The notes beneath the pieces are model-generated. The model was given only the letters and a program-made list of their open reading frames with translations. It searched no databases and was not told the DNA's origin. A DNA stretch of 64,000 bases, from assembly GCA_030159075.1 (NCBI GenBank), contig BROG01000539.1:72001-136000 (forward strand). The letters are read 5' to 3'. Within the stretch, counting starts at the first letter, position 1; the number at the start of each line of letters is the position of its first letter. Source of the DNA: Atrina japonica (taxonomy: Eukaryota > Mollusca > Bivalvia > Pterioida > Pinnidae). The translations under genes and the position numbers were made by a program. Shown one piece after another: positions 1-10,962 of this stretch.

Positions 1-376
1 GTTCAAATAATTTACCAAATATAACCAAAATTATAATACTAAAATGAAAATAATACTATAAAATATATATAAAAAATAATGATTATGATAAGGATATAAT
101 CGTAATAATTAAATAAGTTGTCACCAGATACATCCATCTTCATTGGATATTTTGGTTAATCCAAATTTGCAGTTTAAGGAAAAAACTATCAAATACAAGA
201 GAGGTCACCAAATTGTGACCATTGGCTGATAGATGACCTCTGAGAATTTGATTTAGTGTTAAGTTGCCTGATAACATGTGCTTTGTTTCTTGGCTGAAAT
301 TATAGCAAATATCATTTGGGCACATCTACAAAATGAATGTCTTATTTCAGACTGAGACTTTATAAATCCAAAGTTG
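1..376. other. No gene seen
   Basis: AT-rich unique sequence to the left of the 60-bp array, presumably intron of SLC5A7. It carries a 61-codon frame with no recognisable features. Confidence 0.6.
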
Positions 377-1697
377 TTACATGTTGGTGATGTTGTAGGG
401 TTCCAGACAATATGTTGCTTATTTATTATCAGTGTATTACATGTTGGTGATGTTGTAGGGTTCTAGACAATATGTTGCTTATTTATTATCAGTGTATTAC
501 ATGTTGGTGATGTTGTAGGGTTACAGACAATATATTGCTTATTTATTATCAGTGTATTACATGTTGGTGATGTTGTAGAGTTCTAGATAATATGTTGCTT
601 ATTTATTATCAGTGTATTACATGTTGGTGATGTTGTAGGGTTACAGACAATATGTTGCTTATTTATTATCAGTGTATTACATGTTGGTGATGTTGTAGGG
701 TTCCAGACAATATGTTGCTTATTTATTATCAGTGTATTACATGTTGGTGATGTTGTAGGGTTCAAGACAAAAAGTTGCTTATTTTATATCAGTGCATTAC
801 ATGTTGGTGATGTTGTAGGGTTCCAAACAATATGTTGCTTATTTATTATCAGTGTATTACATGTTGGTGATGTTGTAGGGTTACAGACAATATATTGCTT
901 ATTTATTATCAGTGTATTACATGTTAGTGATGTTGTAGGGTTCCAGACAATATATTGCTTATTTATTATCAGTGTATTACATGTTGGTGATGTTGTAGGG
1001 TTACAGACAATATGTTGCTTATTTATCATCAGTGTATTACATGTTGGTGATGTTGTAGGGTTCCAGACAATATGTTGCTTATTTATTATCAGTGTATTAC
1101 ATGTTGGTGATGTTGTAGGGTTCCAGACAATATGTTGCTTATTTATTATCAGTGTATTACATGTTGGTGATGTTGTAGGGTTCCAGACAAAAAGTTGCTT
1201 ATTTTATATCGGTGCATTGCATGTTGGTGATGTTGTAGGGTTCTAGACAATATGTTGCTTATTTATTATCAGTGTATTACATGTTGGTGATGTTGTAGGG
1301 TTCTAGACAATATATTGCTTATTTATTATCAGTGTATTACATGTTGGTGATGTTGTAGGGTTCCAGACAATATGTTGCTTATTTATTATCAGTGTATTAC
1401 ATGTTGGTGATGTTGTAGGGTTCTAGACAATATATTGCTTATTTATTATCAGTGTATTACATGTTGGTGATGTTGTAGGGTTCCAGACAATATATTGCTT
1501 ATTTATATCAGTGTATTACATGTTGGTGATGTTGTAGGGTTCCAGACAAAAAGTTGTTTATTTTATATCAGTGTATTACATGTTGGTGATGTTGTAGGGT
1601 TCCAGACAAAAAGTTGTTTATTTTATATCAGTGTATTACATGTTGGTGATGTTGTAGGGTTCCAGACAAAAAGTTGTTTATTTTATATCAGTGTATT
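377..1697. repeat. 60-bp minisatellite, about 22 copies
   Basis: The period is exactly 60 bases, apart from one one-base deletion near 1505. The constant part is ACATGTTGGTGATGTTGTAG. The variable part comes in two versions: ACAATATGTTGCTTATTTAT and ACAAAAAGTTGCTTATTTTA. The second version occurs near 768, 1188, 1546, 1606 and 1666, with the last three in a row. Because 60 divides by three, open frames of 20-residue repeats appear on both strands; they are not genes. Confidence 0.97.
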
Positions 1698-2001
1698 CTC
1701 TGACAACTTTGTAATTATCCTGTAAAATCAGAAAATTTTGTTGTGGTTTTAATTTTGGCTTATTTGGTTATTTTCATTTGTCAAAATTTGTGAAAATTTT
1801 CAATGTCACCAGCTCAGTTAACAAAGATACAGAAGCCAACGTTATGCACATATACGGTTCGTTCCAGTGAGAGCTTTCCGTTGTAGCCAAAACATTTGTA
1901 GGCTATTTGTTTTGTATTTTTTAGCTTGCTGGTTAATAGTTGAGATGTAAAACATCTATGGTATATGTTAAAGCAAACAAATATGACACTTGGTATAATA
2001 A

Positions 2002-2097
2002 AATAAATATTACATTCATGAGAGGGCAATATCGCATATTTTCACCCGAAAGTGAGAAAATATGCAATATCACCCTCTTATGAATGTAATATTTATA
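2002..2097. repeat. Foldback palindrome, arms about 45 bp
   Basis: The left arm AAATATTACATTCATGAGAG continuing to ATATTTTCAC pairs with the right arm GAGAAAATATGCAATATCAC continuing to CATTC..AATGTAATATTTA-type sequence. The spacer is under ten bases and mismatches are few. Confidence 0.85.
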
Positions 2098-2584
2098 TAA
2101 TATGAACAACTTTGCTTTATTCTTAAAAGAACAAATTTTCAACCCCATGAAAATTTCTGATTCTACAGTATATAACACCTGGTTACTGTCTATAATAAAA
2201 TCTATATAAAAAGGGGTTTAATGACCATAAGAATCATTAAACCAAATTTCTGATGTCTAGAAGCAGTGACGATATTTCAAATCTAAAATTTTATTTGATC
2301 CTTACAATTAGTCAAGTTGATAAAGCTGTACATCAAAGCTGAAATGTTGAATCTAATTTTTCTTGTGACATTTTGACAAGTCAAAGCCATGAATTTGAAA
2401 ATCAATGCTAACATATTTTAGTGAAGTTTTCATTTTGTACAGTACTATAACATTAAAGATTTCTTAAGACCATAACTGGGTTATCTTCATCTTGATTTTG
2501 GAACTAACTACTATGAATAATTAATGCGGTATTGGTGTAGAGCACTTTATATATACATGTAAAGATTATTACGTAAGTGATGAA

Positions 2585-3520
2585 GGAGATCATGAGTGTG
2601 TGTGGTAGATGTGATCATGAGTGTGTGTGGTAGATGTGATCATAAGTGTGTGTGGTGAATGAGATAATGAGTTTGTGTGGTAGCTGAGATTATAAGTGTG
2701 TGTGGTAGATGTGATCATAAGTGTGTGTGGTAGATGAGATCGTAAGTGAATGTGGTAGATGATATCATAAGTGTTTGTGGTAGATGTGATCATAAGTGTG
2801 TGTGGTAGATGTGATCATAAGTGTGTGTGGTGAATGAGATAATGAGTTTGTGTGGTAGCTGAGATTATAAGTGTGTGTGGTAGATGTGATCATACATGTA
2901 AGTGTGTGTGTTAGATGTGATCATAAGTGAATGTGGTAGATGATATCATAAGTGTTTGTGGTAAGTCATAAGTGTGTGTGGTAGATGTGATCATAAGTGT
3001 TTGTGGTAGATGTGATCATAAGTGTGTGTGGTGAATGAGATAATGAGTTTGTGTGGTAGCTGAGATTATAAGTGTGTGTGGTAGATGTGATCATAAGTGT
3101 GTGTGGTAGATGTGATCATAAGTGTGTGTGGTAGATGTGATCATAAGTGTGTGTGGTGAATGAGATAATGAGTTTGTGTGGTAGATGTGATTATAAGTGT
3201 GTGTGGTAGATGTGATCATAAGTGTGTGTGGTAGATGTGATCATAAGTGTGTGTGGTAGATGTGATCATGAGTGTGTGTGGTAGATGTGATCATAAGTAT
3301 GTGTGGTAGATGTGATCATAAGTGTGTACTGTAGATGAGACCATAAGTATTCATGGTGGATGATATCATAAGTGTGTGTGGTGGATGATATCATAAGTGT
3401 GTGTGGTGGATGATATCATAAGTGTGTGTGGTGGATGAGATCATGAGTTTGTGTGATAGCTGAGATCATGAGTTTGTGTGATAGCTGAGGTCATGAGTTT
3501 GTGTGGTAGATAAGATTATG
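2585..3520. repeat. 25-bp minisatellite with higher-order blocks
   Basis: The basic unit is AGTGTGTGTGGTAGATGTGA plus TCATA. A block of about 75 bases (GTGAATGAGATAATGAGTTT, then GTAGCTGAGATTATAAG) recurs near 2653, 2830, 3030 and, in part, 3157, giving a higher-order period. Confidence 0.93.
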
Positions 3521-3810
3521 AAAGTACGGATCATAGATGATGTAAGTGTTTTAGAATACAATGTAAGTGTCAGAGGATGTGATGAATGTTTTGGAGGAGA
3601 TGATGCAAGTTTGGAGGAGATTATTTAAGTTTTGGTGGAGATCATATATAAGTATTGGTAGAGATCATATATAAGTGTAGGAAGAGATCATATTATGAGT
3701 GTTGGAGGAGATCATATAAGTTTTGGAGACGAGTTGTGGTGGCGATAATATAATGTAAGCGGTCAATGATATCATGTAAATGGTGTTGGAAAGCAAGTAC
3801 AGATGTCTGG
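3520..3810. repeat. Degenerate GAGATCATATAAG-type repeat
   Basis: Loose copies of GGAGGAGAT(C/G)AT..AAGT at 30-40-base spacing continue from the 25-bp array, too diverged for a fixed period. Confidence 0.55.
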
Positions 3811-4455
3811 GGAGATATTACAAGTGATGTGGTATGATCGGAGGTGTCAGTTTTAGTGTTTGCTTTATTATACCATTTCTTGTTAGAGGTGAAATTAATA
3901 AATCAGGATAGAGTATAATCAAACAAAAAGATGATAAAAAGATCACTTATAATAAATCAAGTCAATTATTCCCTTGGTAGATAAAACAGAAGCTTATATG
4001 TCTAAATAAGCTGAAGTAATATAGTCTACTTAATAACAAATGTCACTCAATACTCCCAAAGGATTTACCATGTTCCATGTAGGAACGGATCATTAGGGCT
4101 TATTTAATGATGTATTGATTAACACAGAAGTTAATGGGAAACAAGCAATAATTGAATATGAAGTAGCTGTGTATAAGCCTACAAAAGTGTCACTACCATC
4201 ACGTACAGAAACCTGCTAATTAGTCACTATTGATTCTAATCAAGAGACTGATGTGATTGTGATCATCTGAATTTCTCAATGGCTTAGAAGCATATCAGAG
4301 AAAATACAATACTTTTAATGAAGGCGTGATAAAGTACCAGTATCATGTACATGTATGTGTATGTTATGGCAGTATTACGCTTCTTTTACACAACTCTGTG
4401 TAATGTCAATATGTAACAATTTATAATGTCCCAATAATTGATTAAAACTGATCAA
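3810..4455. other. No gene seen
   Basis: Single-copy AT-rich DNA between two tandem arrays. No splice-bounded open frame with homology was seen. Confidence 0.6.
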
Positions 4456-6905
4456 AATGTAGACACTGGCAGACCAGTATCACTACTCTAGCATTCTTTA
4501 TCTTTAATCACCTTACAGTAAAAGCTGGAAGGCCAGTATTATTAACCATATAGCATTCTTAATCTCAAATCACCTTACAGTAAAAGATGGTAGGCCAGTA
4601 TTATCAACCTATCATTCTTTATCTCAAATCACATTAAAAGCTGGAAGGCCAGTATTATTAATCTAGCATTCTTTATCTTAAATCACCTTACAGTAAAAGC
4701 TAGTAGGCCAGTATCATTAACTTACCATTCTTGATCTCAAATCACCTTAAAGTAAAAGCTGGTAGGCCAGTATTATTAACCATATAGCATTCTTGATCTC
4801 AAATCACCTTACAGTAAAAACTGGTAGGTCAGTATTATTAACCATATAGCATTCTTGATCTCAAATCACCTTACAGTAAAAACTTGTAGGCCAGTATAGG
4901 CCATATATTATTAATCTCATCACCTTAAGTAAAAGCTGGTCTTTATCTCAAATCACCTTACAAAGTAAAAACTGGTAGGCCAGTATTATTAACCAGCATA
5001 TCTATTTACAGTAAAAGCTGGGTAGGCATATATTACATTCTTTATCTCTCACCTTACAGTCACCTTATAGTAAAAATTCTTGTAGGCACCTTACAGTAAA
5101 AGCTGGTAGGCCAGTATTATTAACCATATAGCATTCTTTATCTCAAATCACCTTACAGTAAAAGCTGGTAGGCCAGTATTATTTAGCATAACCATACCTT
5201 AACAGTAAAAGCTTTATCTCAAATTAACCATATAGCATTCTTATATCTCAAAAACCTGGTAAAAGCCAGTATTATTAACCATATATCTCAAATCACCTTA
5301 CAGTTCTTGGCCAGTCCATCAAATCACCTTAAAGTAAAAGCTGGTAGGCCAGTATTATTAACCATATAGCATTCTTGATCTCAAATCACCATACAGTAAA
5401 AACTGGTAGGTCAGTATTATTAACCATAATAGCCTTGATCTCAAATCACCTTACATTAAAAAACTTAGAGTCTCAAACCATATAACACCTCAAATCACCT
5501 TACAGTAAAAACTTGTAGGCCAGTATTATTAACCATATAGCATTCTTTATCTCAAATCACCTTACAGTAAAAACTGGTAGGCCAGTATTATTAACCATAT
5601 AGCATTCTTGATCTCAAATCACCTTAAAGTAAAAACTGGTAGGCCAGTATTATTAACCATATAGCATTCTTTATCTCAAATCACCTTACAGTAAAAACTG
5701 GTAGGCCAGTATTATTAACCATATAGCATTCTTGATCTCAAATCACCTTAAAGTAAAAGCTGGTAGGCCAGTATTATTATTAGCATTCATTATAGCACCT
5801 TACTTGGTATCTAACAAATCACATTCTTACAAATCACCTTACAGTAAAAGCTGGTAGGCCAGTATTATTAACCATATAGCATTCTTTATCTCAAATCACC
5901 TTACACTGGTAGGCATATTATTAACCATATAGCATTCTTTATCTCAAATCACCTTAAAGTAAAAACTTGTAGGCCAGTATTATTAACCTAACATTCTTGA
6001 TCTCAAATCACCTTAAAAGTAAAAACTGGTAGGCTATTATTAACCTAGCATTCTTTATCTCAAACCATAAAGCAGGTAGCCAGTATCTTTACATTCTTTA
6101 TCTCAAATCACCTTAAAGTAAAAACTGGTAGGCCAGTATTATTAACCAAATAGCATTCTTTATCTCAAATCACCTTAAAGTAAAAACTTGTAGGCCAGTA
6201 TTATTAACCATATAGCATTATCTAACACCTTATAGTAAAAACTTGTAGCCATTATTATTAACCATATTTCTTTATCTCAAATCACCTTAAAGTAAAAACT
6301 TGTAGGCCAGTAATAGGTAAAAGCTGGTAGGCCAGTATTATTAACCATATAGCATTCTTTATCTCAAATCACCTTAAAAGCTGGTAAAGTAAAAATAGCA
6401 TTCTTTATCTCAAATCACCTTAAAGTAGTAGGCCAGTATTATTAACCATATAGCATATTATTCAACAGTAAAAATGGTAGCAGTATTATTAACCATTAGC
6501 ATATTATCTCAAATCACCTTAAAGTAAAAACTTGTAGGCCAGTATTATTAACCATATAGCATTCTTTATCTCAAATCACCTTAAAGTAAAAACTTGTAGG
6601 CCAGTAGGCCATTCTTTATCTCAAATCACCTTAAAGTAAAAACTTGTAGGCCAGTATTATTAACCTAACATTCTTGATCTCAAATCACCTTAAAAGTAAA
6701 AACTGGTAGGCTATTATTAACCTAGCATTCTTTATCTCAAACCGCCTTACAGTAAAAGCAGGTAGGCCAGTATTATTAACCTAGCATTATTTATCTCAAA
6801 TCAACTATCAGTAAAAACTGGTAGGCCAGTATCATTAATCTAGTAGTCTCTATCTCAAATCACCTTACAGTAAAAGCTGGCAAACCAGTGTCATTAATCT
6901 AGAAA
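4455..6905. repeat. 62-bp satellite array, partly scrambled
   Basis: The unit contains CTGGTAGGCCAGTATTATTA, ACCATATAGCATTCTTTATC and TCAAATCACCTTACAGTAAA. Regular runs (for example 5540-5790) alternate with stretches of truncated and rejoined units (4910-5060, 5170-5330, 5780-5830, 6200-6500). About 38 unit-lengths. Confidence 0.95.
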
Positions 6906-7470
6906 GTCAGAAACCAAAATCATCTGGCAACAGAGGTTGACACACAGTCATTATGCAGGAAGTCAGTAATGACAAATGATCTAACATATAATTACACACC
7001 ACTTCCATTAATCTAGCAGTCTGTAGCACAAATCATAGGACATGTTAGAGGCTGGCAGACCACATTCATTAAGCTATCCATTGTCTAGGTCAGAACGTTG
7101 GATTATTTTCGTCACAATCTTAGTAAATTCCCTAAAAAGAAAAGTTAACTTCATCGAAATTTGGTAAAAAAGAGGATTTTTTTTAGAAGAAAGTCTTACA
7201 TTTGATAATAATAAACTATTTATTAATGATAATTCTTCAAAGGTATCAACAAAAAATTATGTTTTACATCTGTTATCAAGATAAACTTGGGGAATAGTGT
7301 TTTGATAAGTAATCCGAAATATAAACTTTGATGTGCAAGAGTTATTCCCGCTTTTATACTTGGCCACTGAAAACCTCATATCTGTACACATGGAACATAC
7401 CTACATACAAGAAATATAATCTTTATAATACCTTACCAGGCATCATATTTTGACATTTCAAACATTTTAT
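6905..7470. repeat. Junction between the two satellites with intermediate units and unique DNA
   Basis: 6870-7090 holds single diverged units (AAGCTGGCAAACCAGTGTCA, TCTAGAAAGTCAG, and AGAGGCTGGCAGACCACATT). 7090-7470 is AT-rich unique sequence without a gene. Confidence 0.6.
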
Positions 7471-8985
7471 ATCGTAATCTAGCAGTCAATAATCCAAATC
7501 ATCATTTGACAATCAGCAAACCAAACAGTCTGACAGTAGAAGCTGACAGACCACTGTCATTTATCTGGGAGACAGCAACCAAAATCATCCTACATAAGAA
7601 GCTGACAGTTCACAGTCACATATGTAACTGTCAGAACCCCAAATCATCTGAAATTAGAAGCTGATAGACCACTGTCATCAATCTAGCAGTCAGAACCCAA
7701 AATAATCTGACATTAGAAGCTGATAGACCACTGTCATTAATCTAGCAGTCAGACCCAAAATAATCTGACATTAGAAGCTGATAGACCATTGTCATCAATC
7801 TAGCAGTCAGAACCCCAAATCATCTGACATTAGAAGCTGATAGACCACTGTTTATTAATCTAGCAGTCAGACCCAAAATAATCTGACATTAGAAGCTGAT
7901 AGACCATTGTCATCAATCTAGCAGTCAGAACCCCAAATCATCTGACATTAGAAGCTGATAGACCACTGTCATCAATCTAGCAGTCAGAACCCAAAATAAT
8001 CTGACATTAGAAGCTGATAGACCATTGTCATCAATCTAGCAGTCAGAACCCCAAATCATCTGACATTAGAAGCTGATAGACCACTGTCATCAATCTAGCA
8101 GTCAGAATCCCAAATCATCTGACATTAGAAGCTGATAGACCATTGTCATCAATCTAGCAGTCAGAACCCCAAATCATCTGACATTAGAAGCTGATAGACC
8201 ACTGTCATTAATCTAGCAGTCAGACCCAAAATAATCTGACATTAGAAGCTGATAGACCATTGTCATCAATCTAGCAGTCAGAATCATCTGACATTAGAAG
8301 CTGATAGACCACTGTCATCAATCTAGCAGTCAGAACCCAAAATAATCTGGACATTTAGAAGCTGATAGACCATTGTCCATCTAGCAGTCATTAATCTAGA
8401 CAGCTGATAGACCACTGTCAAAATCTAGCAGTCAGACCCAAAATAATGACATTAGAAGCTGATAGACCATTGTCATCAATCTAGCAGTCAGAACCCCAAA
8501 TAATCTGACATTAGAAGCTGATAGACCACTGTCATCAATCTAGCATAGACCCAATCTGACATTAGTCTGATAGACCATTGTCATCAATCTAGCAGTCAGA
8601 ACCCCAAATAATCTGACATTAGAAGCTGATAGACCATTGTCATTAATCTAGCAGTCAGAACCCAAAATCATCTGACATTAGAAGCTGATAGAATTGTCAT
8701 CAATCTAGCAGTCAGAACCCCAAATAATCTGACATTAGAAGCTGATAGACCACTGTCATCAATCTAGCAGTCAGAACCCAAAATAATCTGACATTAGATA
8801 GAAGTCATCAATGATAACCCCAAATTGTCATCAATCTGATAGCACTGTCATCAATCTAGCAGTCAGAACCCAAAATAATCTGACATTAGAAGCTGATAGA
8901 CCATTGTCATCAATCTAGCAGTCAGCAAACCAAATCATATCACATCAGAAGTTGAAGTTGATAGACCTCTATCATCAATCTATAA
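7470..8985. repeat. 59-bp satellite array
   Basis: The unit contains CTGACATTAGAAGCTGATAG, ACCACTGTCATCAATCTAGC and AGTCAGAACCCCAAATCAT. Most units are 58-59 bases; disordered spots lie at 8370-8440, 8545-8575 and 8795-8845. The unit aligns with the 62-bp unit to its left, so the two arrays share an origin. Confidence 0.95.
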
Positions 8986-8988
8986 TAA

Positions 8989-9050
8989 AATCCATATAAC
9001 CTGGCGGGGTGGAGTCTTGTGAACCCTTTCTTGACCAGGTCATAACTCTG
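8989..9050. repeat. Dispersed short repeat, copy 1
   Basis: Contains CTGGCGGGGTGGAGTCTTGT and GAACCCTTTCTTGACC. The same 43 bases, unbroken, occur near 62120, 53 kb away. Confidence 0.75.
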
Positions 9051-9663
9051 GCAGATTGTAACCCAAATTATCTTACAGTATAAGAAGCTGACAGTCCAGT
9101 TATTTTAAAACTGATAGTCATAAATAATTCCCATACCTACCCTCATTTCCTCTTTTACAGTACATATGGGTATAAATATATGTAAAAATGCAAAACAAAT
9201 TACAATGTGAACAAGAAATTTTCAAAAGATTCAATTGATATCTAAAGATTTTTTCTGAGATGTTGTTTGACCTCGCTATTCTCCCTAGCAGTTAACATCA
9301 AAATCATATAAAAAACTTAAATTCTTTATCAATTTATGTTCACTGCAATGCTTCTGGCAGAAATCACTCATAATGAAATGAAAATGAAATCTGATCTGCA
9401 ACTTTTAATGGAACTGCTACTTGCCAAATACCTAATCAATACATGTATAGTGATGCGTTACAGAGAGAAGTTTGAGATTTTGACAAACAGATAGTTGGAA
9501 CTCCCAATCAACAACAACTGTTGAAAGATGTCAGTTAAGGTTACAGTCCTGCCAAAGGGAAACAACTCCTCACGATATGAGGTTCAATAATGAAAATATA
9601 TCTAGACTGGATATACTGGTTCAGAATCAAAACAATAAATACTAAAATAAAGAACAAACAAAC

Positions 9664-9829
9664 CTGTCATGGTAAAAACTCCAACAAGAAGTCCAATATT
9701 ACGACCAGCCAACATGACATTTTCACTGTCAACCTCTCCCCTAGATTTTCTAGCGGCCCATAATCCCACCAGCAGGATAAGAATATAAAACAGAATCACA
9801 GCTATCAATCCAGGTATATGTATTGCCAT
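9664..9829 (-). CDS. SLC5A7: High-affinity choline transporter, first coding exon (partial gene)
   Basis: This exon encodes the N-terminus of a sodium-coupled choline transporter of the SLC5 family, which takes choline back into cholinergic nerve endings for acetylcholine synthesis at the plasma membrane. It gives 55 full codons plus one base. Residues 1-10 read [10 protein letters not shown], residues 11-26 form the first hydrophobic membrane segment ([16 protein letters not shown]), and residues 42-55 read [14 protein letters not shown], the start of the second segment. Vertebrate CHT1 has the same order (GLIAI..FYLLILLVGIWAA, then GRDIGLLVGGFTMTA), with an indel in the linker. The exon ends in ACAG followed by GTTTGT, a good donor in phase 1. 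The next expected block (TWVGGGYINGT-like) is not found to the left, so the following exon lies outside the window and this intron is over 9.6 kb. The start is the conserved N-terminal Met. Confident for the family; SLC5A7 specifically is judged from the N-terminal match. Confidence 0.93.
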
Positions 9830-9845
9830 CTTGTCAGGTTCTTGT
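9830..9845 (-). other. SLC5A7: 5' UTR end of the SLC5A7 exon with its splice acceptor
   Basis: Sixteen bases separate the ATG from an acceptor whose AG is at 9847-9846 (reading TTTTGACAG on the minus strand). If this acceptor is used, the SLC5A7 message begins in at least one non-coding exon to the right. The alternative is that transcription starts just upstream of the ATG. No clear core promoter is visible there. Confidence 0.55.
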
Positions 9846-9929
9846 CTGTCAAAATTTAAAAAAAAGAGTTTGCTATAAATTCAAAAAGAAGATAATTTTC
9901 GTATTGGAATTACAATTTAAGTACATGTA

Positions 9930-10662
9930 CAGAGACATGCAAAAAGTATTCATTGTTTGTTTGTTTATTGTTGTTTAACATCCCACTCATGAATATTTCA
10001 CTCACATGGAGATGTCACCAAATGCCAGTGAAGGGCTTCAAATTTTGGCCTATGCTTGGCACTTATGGCCATTTAGCAGTGAGGGTTCTTTAACATGCTG
10101 ACACCTACTGTGACACAGGACTTCAGTTTCTACTGTCTCATCCAAAGGACAGGAAACCAATTTGCTGCCAACTGGACTCCAACTCACAACCTCACGATCA
10201 AGAGTCAAGCGCAATACCGACTGAGCCAGGCCTGCTCAAAAAGTATTCATTCACTATTATTTTTACTATATATTTCATGTATGAAACCATTTCTTGTCCC
10301 ATTTGCAATTTTCATAATGAGAAAAAATAATTGAATACAGTTTGATTATCTATTTTGATTTTTAATTTTCTGAATCAGAAAAAAGATTTATTTATTTAAA
10401 CAGAAAGTTTAAGTTTTTGATGAAAACTCCAAATATGTGTTAGTAAAATTGTGATGTTTAATTTCTACTTTGTTTAAATAGCCAATTGTTTAAATTAACA
10501 ATGAAAAAATCAATGAAACTTGGAAACATTCTCTTTTTAACAATGAGAATTTATTGAAATGCGATAAGAAATGGCTTTACAATATTTTTTTGAAAAATAG
10601 AGGTTTTATATGAAATATGTAATAAAAATTAATAGTGTACGAATACTTTTTGCACTTCTCTG
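9930..10662. mobile_element. Tc1/mariner-type MITE, copy 1, split by a SINE
   Basis: Terminal inverted repeats of about 30 bases begin CAGAGACATGCAAAAAGTAT on the left and CAGAGAAGTGCAAAAAGTAT on the right (reverse strand). They are flanked by TA on both sides. Without the SINE and one target duplication the element is about 436 bp. The GCAAAA-GTATTC core of the termini is a familiar feature of Tc1-like transposons. There is no transposase frame. Confidence 0.82.
9955..10237 (-). mobile_element. tRNA-derived SINE, family 1, copy A (nested in a MITE)
   Basis: Read on the minus strand, the head has an intact polymerase III A box (TGGCTCAGTCGG) and a B-box-like GAGTTGGAGTCC. A shared body with TTAAAGAACCCTCACTGC follows, then a CAAACAA-rich tail. 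It is flanked by perfect 14-base target duplications AAAAAGTATTCATT at 9941-9954 and 10238-10251. It matches copy B at 17014-17284 along its whole length. The target sequence is part of the terminal inverted repeat of the surrounding MITE. Confidence 0.9.
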
Positions 10663-10774
10663 TATATAACTGTATCATATTTCACTCTAAAAAAAAACCA
10701 ACATAAATATATAATAACTGTAAAAAATAATAAGACTTATACACTAAGATGTAACTTAGATAAGCTACAATGTA

Positions 10775-10953
10775 CAATGAAACCTATATATAGGGGTCAC
10801 TTAGGGGACCAGAAAATATTTACCTTTATATGCAGGTGACCCTTATACACAGGTTAAATTTAATTGAAGTATGCACACAAGGGACTTGAAAAAACTGGCC
10901 CTTATAAACAGGTAATCCTTATATACAGGTGGTCACTATAGAAGGTTTTACTG
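10775..10953. mobile_element. Pogo/Tigger-type MITE, family P, copy 1
   Basis: TA-flanked 179-bp element with short terminal inverted repeats (CAATGAAACC... and ...GGTTTTACTG) and the internal motif CTTATA.ACAGGT. One of six related copies in the window. Termini of the CAGTAAAACCT type are usual for the pogo branch of Tc1/mariner. Confidence 0.6.
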
Positions 10954-10962
10954 TAGTTAACT

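Noticed and set aside
377..1697. CRISPR array
   Set aside because: Units are contiguous with no unique spacers, and the context is an animal genome.
583..1725. Repeat-protein open frames over the 60-bp array
   Set aside because: They follow the 60-base period on both strands, with no splice or start context; pure by-products of a period divisible by three.
1..9600. Second coding exon of SLC5A7
   Set aside because: Looked for a TWVGGGYINGT-like peptide on the minus strand and found only satellites and unique AT-rich DNA.
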